A stretch of DNA of 64,000 nucleotides from Glycomyces sp. YM15 (GTDB lineage: Bacteria; Actinomycetota; Actinomycetes; Mycobacteriales; Micromonosporaceae): NCBI RefSeq assembly GCF_016918015.1, contig NZ_JAERMK010000023.1:18129-82128 (forward strand), read 5' to 3'. A program made the translations under genes and the position numbers. Each line of letters opens with the position of its first letter. Positions within the stretch are counted from its first letter, which is position 1. Under the pieces are notes generated by a model. The model was not told where the DNA came from. It made no database searches and was given only the letters and a program-made list of their open reading frames with translations. Of this stretch, positions 8,464 to 17,341 are shown piece by piece.

Positions 8464-9201
8464 ATGAATCGATTCGAGGGCAAAGTCGCTGTCGTCACCG
8501 GCGGCGCCATGGGCATCGGGGCCGCCACCGTGCAGCGCCTCGCGAACGAGGGCGCGGTCGTGTACCTCGCCGACATCGACGGCGAAGCCGGAGCTCGCGT
8601 CGTCGCCGAGACCGAGGGCACCGTCCACTTCGCCCACTGCGACGTCGCGGCGTCGGCGCACTGGAACGACCTCGCCGCGCGCGTGATGGACGAGCAGGGG
8701 CACGTCGACACCCTCGTGTCGAACGCGTACACGCTCCGCTTCGGCGCGGCCCACGAACTGCCCGAGGCCGACTGGGGCCTCGTGCTCGACGTGACCCTCA
8801 AGGCCACCTACCTCGGCGTCGCCTCGCTCGCCCAACCCCTCACGGCCGCATGCGGTTCGGTCGTCGCCGTCTCCTCGGTCCACGCGCACGCGTCCATGCC
8901 CGGGTTCACCGCCTACGCCGCCGCCAAAGGCGGCCTCAGCGCGCTGGTGCGCCAGCTCGCCGTCGAATACGCCCCCGCCGTGCGCGTCAACGCCGTCGCG
9001 CCCGGCCCCATCCGCACCCGGCAATGGGACCCCGTACCCCCCGCGGGGCAGGCCGAAGAGGCCGGGCGGACGCTCGCCGGGCGACTCGGAAGGCCCGAAG
9101 AGGTCGCCGCCGCGATCGCCTTCCTCGCCTCCGACGAGGCGGGCTACATCACCGGGGCCGAACTCCCCGTCGACGGCGGCCGTCTCGTCAGACTCGCCTG
9201 A
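8464..9201 (+). CDS. Short-chain dehydrogenase/reductase, possibly sugar dehydrogenase
   Basis: A classical SDR of 245 residues. The dinucleotide-binding glycine motif is TGGAMGIG at about 12-19, with an Asp after the second strand (ADIDG) suggesting NAD preference. Catalytic residues are visible as Ser137/138, Tyr151 and Lys155 (YAAAK). Its place between a sugar-responsive regulator and a galactonate dehydratase suggests oxidation of an aldose (for example galactose) to its lactone, but this is inference. TAGGGT lies six bases before the ATG and includes the preceding stop codon, so an internal leaderless transcript is possible in addition to the operon message. Confidence 0.85.
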   Translation: MNRFEGKVAVVTGGAMGIGAATVQRLANEGAVVYLADIDGEAGARVVAETEGTVHFAHCDVAASAHWNDLAARVMDEQGHVDTLVSNAYTLRFGAAHELPEADWGLVLDVTLKATYLGVASLAQPLTAACGSVVAVSSVHAHASMPGFTAYAAAKGGLSALVRQLAVEYAPAVRVNAVAPGPIRTRQWDPVPPAGQAEEAGRTLAGRLGRPEEVAAAIAFLASDEAGYITGAELPVDGGRLVRLA

Positions 9202-9232
9202 CGCTCAAGCTCCACAAGAGATAGAGGTTCCC

Positions 9233-10378
9233 TTGAACATCGCCAGAATCGAGACCTTCTTCGTCCGGCCCCGGTGGCTCTTCGTCCGCATCGAAACCGA
9301 CGACGGCCTCGTCGGCTGGGGCGAACCGATCGTCGAGGGCCGCGCCGAAGCGGTCGCCGGCGTCGTCGAAGCGCTCGCGGACCGGCTCATCGGCGCCGAC
9401 GCCTCGCGCATCGAGGACCACTGGCAGGTCATGACCAAGGGCGGCTTCTACCGCGGCGGACCCGTGCTCTCCAGCGCCGTCGCGGGGATCGACCAGGCCC
9501 TGTGGGACCTCAAGGGCAAGGCCCTCGGCGTGCCCGTGTACGAACTCCTCGGCGGCGCCGTGCGCGACAAGGCCCGCGTGTACACCTGGATCGGCGGGGA
9601 CTCCGCCCAAGCCCTCGCCGAAGACGCCCTGCGCGCCAAGGCGAACGGCTTCGACGCCGTCAAATGCAACGGCTCGGCCCAGCTCGGGCCGATCGAGACC
9701 GCCGCACAAGTGCACCGGATCGTCGACCAGTTCACGGAACTGCGCTCGGCGGTGGGCGACGACTTCGACTTCGCGATCGACTTCCACGGCCGCTTCTCGA
9801 CCGCCATGGCCCGCCGCGTACTGCCCCTGCTGGAGCCGCTGTTCCCCCTGTTCGTCGAGGAGACGGTGCTGCCGGAGTTCTCGCGCGACCTGGCACGGGT
9901 CACCGCGGGCACGTCGATCCCGATCGCCACCGGCGAGCGGCTCTACTCCCGCTGGGACTACCGCGACGTCCTCTCCACCGGCATCGCGGTCGCGCAGCCC
10001 GACCTCTCCCACGCGGGCGGCATCTCCGAGGTCCGCCGCATCGCGGCCATGGCCGAGGCCTACGACGTCGCGCTGGCCCCGCACTGCCCGCTGGGGCCGA
10101 TCGCGCTCGCGGCGAGCCTGCAGGTGGACTTCGCGTCGCCGAACTTCCTCATCCAGGAGCAGAGCCTCGGCATCCACTACAACGAGGGCAACGATCTCCT
10201 CGACTACCTGGTCGACCCGGCGGTCTTCGCGTTCACGGACGGCTACGTGCAGCGTCCGACCGGTCCCGGCCTGGGCATCGACATCGACGAGGCGGCGGTC
10301 CGCAAGGCCGCCGAGGACCCCCACCGCTGGCGCAACGAGATCTGGCGCCTCAAGGACGGTTCGTTCGCCGAGTGGTGA
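9233..10378 (+). CDS. dgoD: D-galactonate dehydratase (enolase superfamily)
   Basis: A 381-residue mandelate-racemase-subgroup enzyme expected to dehydrate D-galactonate to 2-keto-3-deoxy-galactonate in the DeLey-Doudoroff route. The N-terminal block (PPRW-like WLFVRIETDDGLVGWGEP), GFYRGGP, IDQALWDLKGKALGVPVYEL, DFHGRFS (metal Asp), VEET (metal Glu), GERLYSR (third metal Glu), QPDLSHAGGI and APHCPLGPIAL closely follow E. coli DgoD. The usual EEP is EET here. The start is a TTG at 9233 with AGAGG five bases upstream; no ATG is suitably placed. No kinase or KDPGal aldolase is adjacent, so the pathway is completed elsewhere. Confidence 0.88.
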   Translation: MNIARIETFFVRPRWLFVRIETDDGLVGWGEPIVEGRAEAVAGVVEALADRLIGADASRIEDHWQVMTKGGFYRGGPVLSSAVAGIDQALWDLKGKALGVPVYELLGGAVRDKARVYTWIGGDSAQALAEDALRAKANGFDAVKCNGSAQLGPIETAAQVHRIVDQFTELRSAVGDDFDFAIDFHGRFSTAMARRVLPLLEPLFPLFVEETVLPEFSRDLARVTAGTSIPIATGERLYSRWDYRDVLSTGIAVAQPDLSHAGGISEVRRIAAMAEAYDVALAPHCPLGPIALAASLQVDFASPNFLIQEQSLGIHYNEGNDLLDYLVDPAVFAFTDGYVQRPTGPGLGIDIDEAAVRKAAEDPHRWRNEIWRLKDGSFAEW

Positions 10379-10407
10379 GAACACGGCGGTAGGACGGTGA
10401 CGGAAGG

Positions 10408-10440
10408 CAAGGCGTGGCGCAGTGCGTCACGCCTTGTTCA
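10408..10440 (+). terminator. Terminator-like hairpin after dgoD
   Basis: A perfect 9-bp stem (CAAGGCGTG at 10408-10416, CACGCCTTG at 10428-10436) with an 11-base loop is followed by TTCACGTTTC, about 30 bases after the dgoD stop. Confidence 0.6.
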
Positions 10441-10452
10441 CGTTTCAGATTC

Positions 10453-10482
10453 TTTACCGCATGACACCACTTGCCGTATGAT
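10453..10482 (+). promoter_or_regulatory. Probable promoter of the secreted CHAP/C39 protein gene
   Basis: TTTACC (10453-10458) and TATGAT (10477-10482) are 18 bases apart. A leader of about 110 bases, C-rich and without stable structure that I can see, separates it from the GTG start. The block GTATGATCGGCC also occurs at the ROK promoter. Confidence 0.4.
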
Positions 10483-10600
10483 CGGCCCGTTATCGTCCAC
10501 TTGGGCCGCCCCACGGCCCCGACCCCGTGACCCCCGATCCCCATCCCCCCATCAGCCGCCGGGGCCTCCCCTCCCCCGGCCCTCGCTGTCAGGAGACAGT

Positions 10601-13531
10601 GTGTCCAATTTCAGAAGAAGGATGACCCTGCTGCTCGCCGCACTCGTCGCGGCGATGGCGGGAGTCATCGCCGCGGCCTCACCGGCGCAAGCGGCGACCT
10701 ACGGCCCGTACACCGCCAAGGTCAACATCGATGCGCGCGGGTCCATGGACCCCAACGACCGCACCGCCACCGACTGGTACACCGCCGGTCAAGGCGTCTA
10801 CATCCAGTGCCAGGACTGGGGCATGGCCGCCGGCGGCTCCACCCTGTGGGACTACACCGCCGCGAACTGGTGGATCCCCGACGCCTACTTGACCACGGGC
10901 CACAGCGGCCGCGTCCCGGGCGTGCCGCTGTGCTCAGACCTCGGCATCGACGGAACCCCCGCGGGCGTCGGCTTCAGCGCCGGCCCGTACAAGGCGAGCA
11001 CCGCGATCGACGGTCGCGGGTCGATGGACCCGGACGACCGGGTGAAGACCGACGCCTACCTGAGCGGCGCCAACCTGTACGTCAAGTGCCAGGACTACGG
11101 CCTGAGCGCCGGCGGGTCCACGCTGTGGATCTACACCACCGACGGGTACTGGGTGCCCGACGCGTACGTCACCACCGGGACCTCCGGCATGATCGACGGC
11201 GCGCCGCGCTGCATCTCGATCGGCATCAACGGCACCCCGTCCGGCACGGGCGCGAACTCCGGGCCGTACCCGGTGAAGTTCGCCCTCGACGGGCGCGGCA
11301 GCCCCGACCCGGACGACCGCGTGCGCGTCGACGCCTATCCCGACGGTTCATCGCTGTACATCCGCTGCCAGGACACCGGCGTCAGCACCGGCGGCTCGAC
11401 CCTGTGGGACTACACGACCGACGGGTACTGGGTGCCCGACGCGTACGTCACCACCGGCATCGACGGCCGGATCTCCGGCGTGCCGCTGTGCTCCTCGATC
11501 GGGATCGGCGGCGGCTCCGGCGGCGGCTCCGGGACGCAGTTCAAGATCCGCACGAACCTGAACGGCTACTACGAGAAGTCGCTGTCGTCGGGGAACGTCT
11601 GGGACAAGTACACCGAGGGCTCGTACGTCACGATCATGTGCCAGGCCTACGGCGAGGTGAACTACGGCGGCTCGGCGATCTGGGACCTCACCAGCGACGG
11701 CCTGTGGATCCCGGACTACTACGTCGTCACGGGGTCGTCCTCGATGGTCATGACCTCCTGCGACGGCGACAGCCCCTCGGGGAGCGGGAACCGCTTCCTG
11801 GTCAAGGAGACCCTCAACGGGTACAACGGCAAGAGCCTGACGAGCACCTACGTGCTCGACAAGTACCCGGCGGGATCCTATGTGACCATCACCTGCCAGG
11901 CCTACGGCGAGTTCAACTACGGCGGCTACGCGGTGTGGGACTACACGTCGGACGGTCTGTGGATCGCCGACTACTACGTCTCGACCGGCTCCACCGACAT
12001 CATCATGAACCGGTGCGACTCCGATCCGAAACCCAGCGGAGGCTCGGGCAACCCGACGGTGCCGTCGAACCCGGCGACCGGGTCGGTCCCCACTTCCGAA
12101 GTGCGCGACCGCATCGTCAACGCCGCGTATTCGCAGCTGGGGACCCAGGAATGGGGCGACAACTGCAACCCTTACGGCAACGGCGGCGTCAAATGCGGCG
12201 ACCCGTGGTGCTCGATGTTCGCGTCCTGGACCTGGCAGCAGGCCGGGATCGACGTGTACTTCCCGTACTCGGGCACGTTCGAGACCTGGGGCAAGAACCG
12301 CGGGTTGATGACCTCGAAGTCGAACATCGAACCAGGCGACGTGGTCATCTACGGCACGAGCTACTACGACTCCGACCACATCGGCGTCGTCGTGGACGTG
12401 GACCCGGTGACCGGGAACATCACCACCATCGAGGGGAACTACGGGAACAAGGTCACGATGGTGACCAACATGGACCCGCACAACCCGGGTCCGGTCCACA
12501 GCTACAACAACATCTACGCCGTGGTCTCGCCGGTCGCCGACGCGAACACGAACTGGACCAGCGGCTCTTCGCTCGTCGACGAGTCGGACTTCGGCAACGC
12601 CTCCGACAACGACATCTGCACCGGCGTCAAGTCGGCCTCCGGGATGCAGTACCAGCTGTGCCTCGAAGGCTGGGTCACCACGCCTTCGTCGACCTACGGC
12701 GCCTACAACAACACGCGGTACCGGGGACGCCTGTCGGTCGTCTACGACGACAATTCGAGCAGCCCCTCGCACGGCGCCGTGCAAGCGGCGGTGGACTTGT
12801 ACGTCCCGGGGAACGGCTGGGGTGACGGCAGATGCGTGTCCTCGCTGCTGGCCGACGGGAAGCGGCGCGACTGCTATACGGAATGGCTCGACGTGGCCGA
12901 CCGGGGCGCGAGCGTCCTCGACGCCACCGTCACGATCAACGGCGAGGACCAGAACGAGCTGCGCGTGACCGGCCTGCCGATGGTCGGGTACCGGCAGGAG
13001 ACCTCGACCTACTGCGGTCCCGCGACCGTGAAGTCCGCGGCGATGACCATGCGGGCCAGCAGCGCCCCCAGCCAGTCGTCGATCGCCGACCAGATGAAGA
13101 CCGACACCTACGGGTTCACCTACCCGGGGGACATGGCCTCGGGCTGGAACGCGTTCGTGCCGACCGGGCTGGGGTACTCGTTCTACGACTGGTACTCGGC
13201 ATCGACCTCGGGCACCTCGATGGAGCTCCAGGTCGAGCGGATCAGGGAGCACCTGGACAACGGTCAGCCGTCCTCGACACTGGTCCAGTACGGGTACCTG
13301 CCGTGGGGCGATCCCACGGCGGACACCTCGGTGCGCCACTACATGATGATCTACGGCTACTCGGCGAGCTATAACGCGTCGGGCACCAACACCAACTGGC
13401 CCGTGACCGCGTTCCAGGTCTGGGACTCGGCCAGCGCCAAGACGTACACGATCACCGTCGACGACCTGATCTACGCCTCGCAGACGGCTGCGGGCGTAGG
13501 CGGCTTCGACGTCATCGCGCCGAACGGATAA
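10601..13531 (+). CDS. Large secreted protein: SH3-like repeats, CHAP domain and C39-like peptidase domain
   Basis: A 976-residue exported protein probably acting on the cell wall or extracellular peptides. Residues 1-31 are a Sec-type signal peptide (FRRRMTLLLAALVAAMAGV, cleavage after AQA). Five repeats of 85-95 residues follow: three close copies at about 34-308 (GSTLWDYT, YWVPDAYVTTG) and two diverged copies at about 309-490 (LDKY, GLWIADYYVSTG), each SH3-like. A CHAP-type amidase domain occupies about 500-650 with Cys in DPWCSMFASW and His in DHIGVV. The C-terminal part (about 790-976) is C39-like, with ETSTYCGPAT and RHYMMIYGYS. The GTG start has AGGAG five bases upstream; earlier in-frame starts lack a signal peptide. 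A terminator is not obvious. Confidence 0.85.
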   Translation: MSNFRRRMTLLLAALVAAMAGVIAAASPAQAATYGPYTAKVNIDARGSMDPNDRTATDWYTAGQGVYIQCQDWGMAAGGSTLWDYTAANWWIPDAYLTTGHSGRVPGVPLCSDLGIDGTPAGVGFSAGPYKASTAIDGRGSMDPDDRVKTDAYLSGANLYVKCQDYGLSAGGSTLWIYTTDGYWVPDAYVTTGTSGMIDGAPRCISIGINGTPSGTGANSGPYPVKFALDGRGSPDPDDRVRVDAYPDGSSLYIRCQDTGVSTGGSTLWDYTTDGYWVPDAYVTTGIDGRISGVPLCSSIGIGGGSGGGSGTQFKIRTNLNGYYEKSLSSGNVWDKYTEGSYVTIMCQAYGEVNYGGSAIWDLTSDGLWIPDYYVVTGSSSMVMTSCDGDSPSGSGNRFLVKETLNGYNGKSLTSTYVLDKYPAGSYVTITCQAYGEFNYGGYAVWDYTSDGLWIADYYVSTGSTDIIMNRCDSDPKPSGGSGNPTVPSNPATGSVPTSEVRDRIVNAAYSQLGTQEWGDNCNPYGNGGVKCGDPWCSMFASWTWQQAGIDVYFPYSGTFETWGKNRGLMTSKSNIEPGDVVIYGTSYYDSDHIGVVVDVDPVTGNITTIEGNYGNKVTMVTNMDPHNPGPVHSYNNIYAVVSPVADANTNWTSGSSLVDESDFGNASDNDICTGVKSASGMQYQLCLEGWVTTPSSTYGAYNNTRYRGRLSVVYDDNSSSPSHGAVQAAVDLYVPGNGWGDGRCVSSLLADGKRRDCYTEWLDVADRGASVLDATVTINGEDQNELRVTGLPMVGYRQETSTYCGPATVKSAAMTMRASSAPSQSSIADQMKTDTYGFTYPGDMASGWNAFVPTGLGYSFYDWYSASTSGTSMELQVERIREHLDNGQPSSTLVQYGYLPWGDPTADTSVRHYMMIYGYSASYNASGTNTNWPVTAFQVWDSASAKTYTITVDDLIYASQTAAGVGGFDVIAPNG

Positions 13532-13683
13532 AGGGCACGACCGAAGGGGAGGGGGCTCCCGCCGCGGCCGCGGCGGGAGCCCCGCCTGCCTCCGGCCACC
13601 GTCGCGGACGCGTGCGCAGCGGCGATTGCGTACGGTCACTAGCATGGGACACAACGGGATCCGCCTCGACCCAAGGAGGACCC

Positions 13684-14079
13684 ATGTCCCTTCCTGCTTC
13701 ACCCCCTTACGAGATGCCCGGCAAGACCAGGGCCGCGGTGATCATCCTGTGGATCGGCGCGGCGCTCGGCGCCGTCCTCGGCCTCATCGCGATGAGGGCG
13801 CTTGGCTCCGTCAGCGGCCCCGATACGGCGATCGTCACGCTCCTCTTCGCACTGGTGCTCGGCGGCGCGCTGCTCAACGCGGTCTGCGCGATCGCGATCC
13901 AGAAACGCCAGAACTGGGCGCGGATCACGGCGATCGTGCTGTGCGCGATCGGGGTCGCGGGACAGGCCGTCAACCTGCTCACCGGCGACGCCTCCGCGGT
14001 GATCGGCTTGGGGCTCAACATCGTCATCATCGTCCTGCTCGTCTCCTGGGAGTCGAAGCAGTGGTGCGGCGCCGCGTAG
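13684..14079 (+). CDS. Small membrane protein of unknown function
   Basis: A 131-residue protein with an N-terminal Pro-rich cytoplasmic tail and three to four hydrophobic segments (AAVIILWIGAALGAVLGLIA; IVTLLFALVLGGALLNAVCA; ITAIVLCAIGVAGQAVNLL; IGLGLNIVIIVLLVSW). No enzymatic motif is seen. The ATG at 13684 follows a strong AAGGAGGA at 13674-13680; upstream in-frame codons are not needed. It is monocistronic, with a convergent gene downstream. Confidence 0.75.
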   Translation: MSLPASPPYEMPGKTRAAVIILWIGAALGAVLGLIAMRALGSVSGPDTAIVTLLFALVLGGALLNAVCAIAIQKRQNWARITAIVLCAIGVAGQAVNLLTGDASAVIGLGLNIVIIVLLVSWESKQWCGAA

Positions 14080-14186
14080 CCGACCGGCGCTCGAACGGGC
14101 CCTGCCGTGATGCGGCGGGGCCGCATCGGTGTGCCGGACCTGCTTTCAGGGCCGCAGAAGCGGTGCGCCGCCAGGTGCAGAACATG

Positions 14187-14223
14187 TGAAAAGGCCCCCG
14201 CCGCTGAGCGGCAAGGGCCTTCG
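14187..14223 (-). terminator. Bidirectional terminator between convergent genes
   Basis: AAGGCCC at 14191-14197 pairs with GGGCCTT at 14215-14221, with an inner GCCGCT/AGCGGC stem. On the minus strand the hairpin is followed by TTTTC, so it mainly serves the leftward gene. Confidence 0.65.
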
Positions 14224-14237
14224 TGGTCGCAATGCGG

Positions 14238-15011
14238 TTACTCGAAGCCGCCGAAGTCGCCTCCGCCGAAGTCCCCGCCGAAATCGCCGCCTCCGAAATC
14301 GCCGCCGGCGTCTCCGGCGTCCCCGCCGTCGGCGCCGTCGGCGCCCGCGTCACCGGCATCGCCGCCGGTCTCGTCGCCGCTGTAGTCGCCGCCTTCGATC
14401 GCGCCCATCGCATAGGCGGGGGCGATCATCGCGTCGAAGACCATCATGCCGACGAACACGCCGGCCGCGCCCGCGAGCGCGGGCTGCCACCAGGGCGTGT
14501 TGTACCAGCCGGCGGGTACGGGACGGCCGTCGACGCGGCCGCCCGGGTAGTAGTGGCGGTTCTCGTCGCTCGGGTCGGGGGAGCCGGTGTAGGTGCGGCC
14601 CTCGACCTCGGCGCTGACGGACTCGGTGAGCGCGCCGGTGCGGCGCTTGCCGACCAGCGACGGCACCTCGGGCCCGGGGTCGATGCCCATCGCGGTGCGG
14701 GCGGCCCGCACGTAGAGCAGGCCTTCGATGGAGGTCTCGGCGACGAGCCGGTACTGGTTGATCGTGCGCGCCGATTCGAGCTGGGAGCCCGCGGCCGTGT
14801 AGCGCTCGCCGGCGTCGGCGAGGGCCTGGCCCGCGGGGAGGTTGTCGCCCGGGGCGACGAGGTTCATGGTCTGGCCGCCGAGGCGCTCGTAGAGGCGCCT
14901 CGCCTCGGCTTCGGCGTCCGCGAGTTCGGCTTGCGCTCGCTTCTTATTGGACTGCACCACGAAGAAGATGACGAGGATCGCGACTACCAGCAGGGTCAAC
15001 CACAGCTCCAT
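14238..15011 (-). CDS. Membrane-anchored protein with Gly/Asp-rich tail
   Basis: A 257-residue protein resembling actinobacterial proteins annotated as DUF1542-like; its function is unknown. An N-terminal membrane segment (WLTLLVVAILVIFFVVQ, residues 4-20) is followed by a charged helical region, probably coiled coil, to about 120, a middle segment with SPDPSDENRHYYPGG and GWYNTPWWQPALAG, a second membrane segment near 185-205, and a C-terminal tail of repeated GGDFGG. The tail is low complexity and its frame is supported by strict Gly/Asp periodicity and by the terminator that follows. Confidence 0.75.
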   Translation of the reverse strand: MELWLTLLVVAILVIFFVVQSNKKRAQAELADAEAEARRLYERLGGQTMNLVAPGDNLPAGQALADAGERYTAAGSQLESARTINQYRLVAETSIEGLLYVRAARTAMGIDPGPEVPSLVGKRRTGALTESVSAEVEGRTYTGSPDPSDENRHYYPGGRVDGRPVPAGWYNTPWWQPALAGAAGVFVGMMVFDAMIAPAYAMGAIEGGDYSGDETGGDAGDAGADGADGGDAGDAGGDFGGGDFGGDFGGGDFGGFE

Positions 15012-15039
15012 GCACCGACTGTACCCGGGCGTCCCCGCC

Positions 15040-15052
15040 TAGACTGGCCCGT
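15040..15052 (+). promoter_or_regulatory. Leaderless -10 element of rmuC
   Basis: TAGACT at 15040-15045 is followed by exactly seven bases and then the ATG of rmuC, with no Shine-Dalgarno sequence. Confidence 0.45.
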
Positions 15053-16192
15053 ATGACGTGGGTCCTATTGGCGGTGGTGTGCCTGGCGGCGGGCGGTTTC
15101 GGCGGCTGGTTCGCGGGCCGGTCGCGGCAGGCGGCCGAGTTGGCGGCGGCCACGGCGCGCCTCGAGGCCGCGTCGGACAACGAGCAGCGGCTCGAGTCGA
15201 CGTTGAAAGCGGTCGCGTACGAGGCGACGGACCACTCGCGGCAGGCCGTGGGCCAGGTGCTCGCGCCGATCGCGGAGACGCTGGCGCGCTATGAGTCGCG
15301 GCTCGGCGACGTGGAGCGCGCCCGGGTGGACGCGTACGCGCAGTTGCGGATCCAGCTCTCGGGAGTCGCGGAGACCTCGGAGGATCTGCGGGAGCAGACC
15401 GGGCGGCTGCTGGGGGCGCTGCGGTCGCCGCAGGTGCGCGGTCAGTGGGGCGAGGTGCAGCTGCGGCGGATCGTGGAAGCGGCAGGAATGGTCGAGCACT
15501 GCGACTTCTCCGAGCAGCAAGCGGGGCTCGTCGACGGGCGCGGTGTACGTCCCGACCTGGTGGTGCGCCTCTCGGGCGGCCGGACGCTCGTCGTGGACGC
15601 GAAGGCGCCGCTCCAGTCCTATCTGCAGGCCTTGGAGTCAGAGGACGAGGCGGGCCGGGACCAGCTCCTGCGGGTGCACGCGAAGCACCTTCGGCGGCAT
15701 GTGGAGTCCTTGGCGGGCAAGGAGTACTGGCGGGCGTTCGAGGACACGCCGGAGATGGTGGTGCTGTTCGTGCCCGCCGACTCATTTCTGGACGCGGCGC
15801 TGCGGGGCGATCCCGCGCTCCTGGAGGACGCGTTCGCACGCGGTGTGGTGATCGCCTCGCCCGCGACGCTGATGGCGCTGCTGCGGACGGTGGCGCACAC
15901 GTGGCGGCAGGAGGCTTTGGCGTTGCACGCCAAGGAGGTGCACAAGCTCGGCCGCGAGCTGCACGAAAGGTTGGGTGCGGTCGCCGGTCACTTCTCCCGC
16001 CTCGGCTCGTCGCTGGAGGCGGCGGTCGGTTCGTACAACGCGGCGGTCGCGAGCGTCGAGTCGCGGCTGCTGGTGACCGCGAGGCGTTTCAGCGAGCTGG
16101 AGGTCGCGGGCGGCCCGCCGGAGTCCCCGGCCCCGGTGATCACGCCTACGCGGAAGCCGAGTTGGGACGCGTCCGAGGACGTGCGCCCCTAG
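15053..16192 (+). CDS. rmuC: DNA recombination protein RmuC
   Basis: A 379-residue RmuC homologue, a membrane-anchored protein with a restriction-nuclease-like fold that limits recombination between short inverted repeats. The first 20 residues form a membrane anchor (TWVLLAVVCLAAGGFGGWFAG), followed by a coiled-coil region to about 120. The hallmark block RSPQVRGQWGEVQLRRIVE lies at about 123-141, then GMVEHCDF and the core DLVVRLSGGRTLVVDAKAPL with the predicted catalytic acid and Lys. The C-terminal helices are complete. It is divergent from the preceding membrane protein gene, and a leaderless start is indicated. Confidence 0.92.
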   Translation: MTWVLLAVVCLAAGGFGGWFAGRSRQAAELAAATARLEAASDNEQRLESTLKAVAYEATDHSRQAVGQVLAPIAETLARYESRLGDVERARVDAYAQLRIQLSGVAETSEDLREQTGRLLGALRSPQVRGQWGEVQLRRIVEAAGMVEHCDFSEQQAGLVDGRGVRPDLVVRLSGGRTLVVDAKAPLQSYLQALESEDEAGRDQLLRVHAKHLRRHVESLAGKEYWRAFEDTPEMVVLFVPADSFLDAALRGDPALLEDAFARGVVIASPATLMALLRTVAHTWRQEALALHAKEVHKLGRELHERLGAVAGHFSRLGSSLEAAVGSYNAAVASVESRLLVTARRFSELEVAGGPPESPAPVITPTRKPSWDASEDVRP

Positions 16193-16322
16193 CCCGATGC
16201 CCCCGGGCAGTTCCCCGCCCTCCCAGGGGGGCGTCCCCTGCACAAGCGTGACGCGCGGGTCCGACAGAACACCGCCGTTCTTACCGTCGTAAGGAACGTT
16301 GTCACCCGAAAGGGGTCACCGC

Positions 16323-17285
16323 CTAGATGCGACCGGCGGCCTTGAGGTCCTTGGCGAGTTCGCGCGGGAGGGAGAAGGCGATCTTCTCGGTCACCGGCTC
16401 GAACTCCTCCACGCTCGTGAAACCGCGCTCGGCCAGGTGGGCGAGCACGTCCTGCACCAGGTTGTCGGGCACCGACGCGCCGGAAGACAAGCCCACAGTG
16501 GACGCTCCCTCGAGCCAGGCCTCGTCGATCTCGTGCGCGAAGTCGATCAGGTGCCCGGTCTTCGCGCCGTGCTGCACGGCGACCTCGACCAGACGCACCG
16601 AGTTCGAGGAGTTCTTCGAACCGACCACGAGCATGACGTCGCAATCGGCCGCGATGTCCTTGACCACCTGCTGACGATTCTGGGTCGCGTAGCAGATGTC
16701 GTCGCTCGGCGGGTTCTGGAGCATCGGCAGGCGCTTCTTGAGCCGGTCGACCGTCTCCATGGTCTCGTCCACCGAAAGCGTGGTCTGCGAGAGCCACACC
16801 ACCTTCTCGGGGTCGCGGATCGTGATCCCGTCGACCGAATCCGGCCCGTCGACGAGCTGGATGTGCTCGGGGGCCTCACCGGAGGTGCCGATCACCTCCT
16901 CGTGACCGTCATGGCCGATCAGCAGGATGTCGAAATCCTCCTCCGCGTACCGCCGCGCCTCCTTGTGCACCTTGGTCACGAGAGGACAGGTCGCGTCGAT
17001 CGCCTTCAAACCGCGCTCGGCGGCCTGGTCGTGCACCTCGGGTGCCACGCCGTGCGCCGAGAAGACCACCACCGACCCCGGCGGCACCTCCTCGTTCTCC
17101 TCCACGAAGACCGCGCCCTTGCCGGCGAGCGTCTCCACGACATGCCGGTTGTGCACGATCTCCTTGCGCACGTAAACCGGAGCGCCGTAGAGCTCCAGCG
17201 CCTTCTCGACGGTCACCACGGCCCGGTCCACACCCGCGCAGTACCCGCGCGGCTTGGCCAACAACACTCGCTTCGGGTCTGCCAC
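16323..17285 (-). CDS. ispH: 4-hydroxy-3-methylbut-2-enyl diphosphate reductase (LytB)
   Basis: The iron-sulfur enzyme making IPP and DMAPP in the last step of the MEP isoprenoid pathway. The 320-residue protein has the three [4Fe-4S] cysteines in GYCAGVDRA (about residue 16), DATCPLV (about 100) and [10 protein letters not shown] (about 193), as well as the substrate-binding His residues (VHNRHVV, SAHGV) and the TSGASVPD-type motif as [11 protein letters not shown]. The start is a GTG at 17285, with TACCAT six bases ahead, suggesting a leaderless message. It is divergent from xseA, as in mycobacteria where lytB2 lies beside xseA-xseB. Confidence 0.95.
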   Translation of the reverse strand: MADPKRVLLAKPRGYCAGVDRAVVTVEKALELYGAPVYVRKEIVHNRHVVETLAGKGAVFVEENEEVPPGSVVVFSAHGVAPEVHDQAAERGLKAIDATCPLVTKVHKEARRYAEEDFDILLIGHDGHEEVIGTSGEAPEHIQLVDGPDSVDGITIRDPEKVVWLSQTTLSVDETMETVDRLKKRLPMLQNPPSDDICYATQNRQQVVKDIAADCDVMLVVGSKNSSNSVRLVEVAVQHGAKTGHLIDFAHEIDEAWLEGASTVGLSSGASVPDNLVQDVLAHLAERGFTSVEEFEPVTEKIAFSLPRELAKDLKAAGRI

Positions 17286-17329
17286 GCCTCGATGGTATCC
17301 GGCCGCCCGGTTTCGTCACACCCTGCAGT

Positions 17330-17341
17330 TAGTCTGGCCAT
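17330..17341 (+). promoter_or_regulatory. Leaderless -10 element of xseA-xseB
   Basis: TAGTCT at 17330-17335 is followed by six bases and then the GTG at 17342. The opposing TACCAT of ispH is at 17292-17297, so the two promoters are back to back. Confidence 0.45.

Noticed and set aside
5738..9024. Long open frames opposite the sugar-binding protein, ROK and SDR genes
   Set aside because: They have no family motifs or ribosome-binding sites and mirror real genes.
10700..12050. Repeated DNA in the secreted protein gene considered as a repeat array
   Set aside because: The similarity follows the protein repeats, with changes mostly at third positions; it is a domain repeat in a gene.
11348..13702. 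Open frame of almost 800 codons opposite the secreted CHAP/C39 gene
   Set aside because: Val/Arg/Gly-rich with no domains, and antisense to a gene with a clear signal peptide and repeats.
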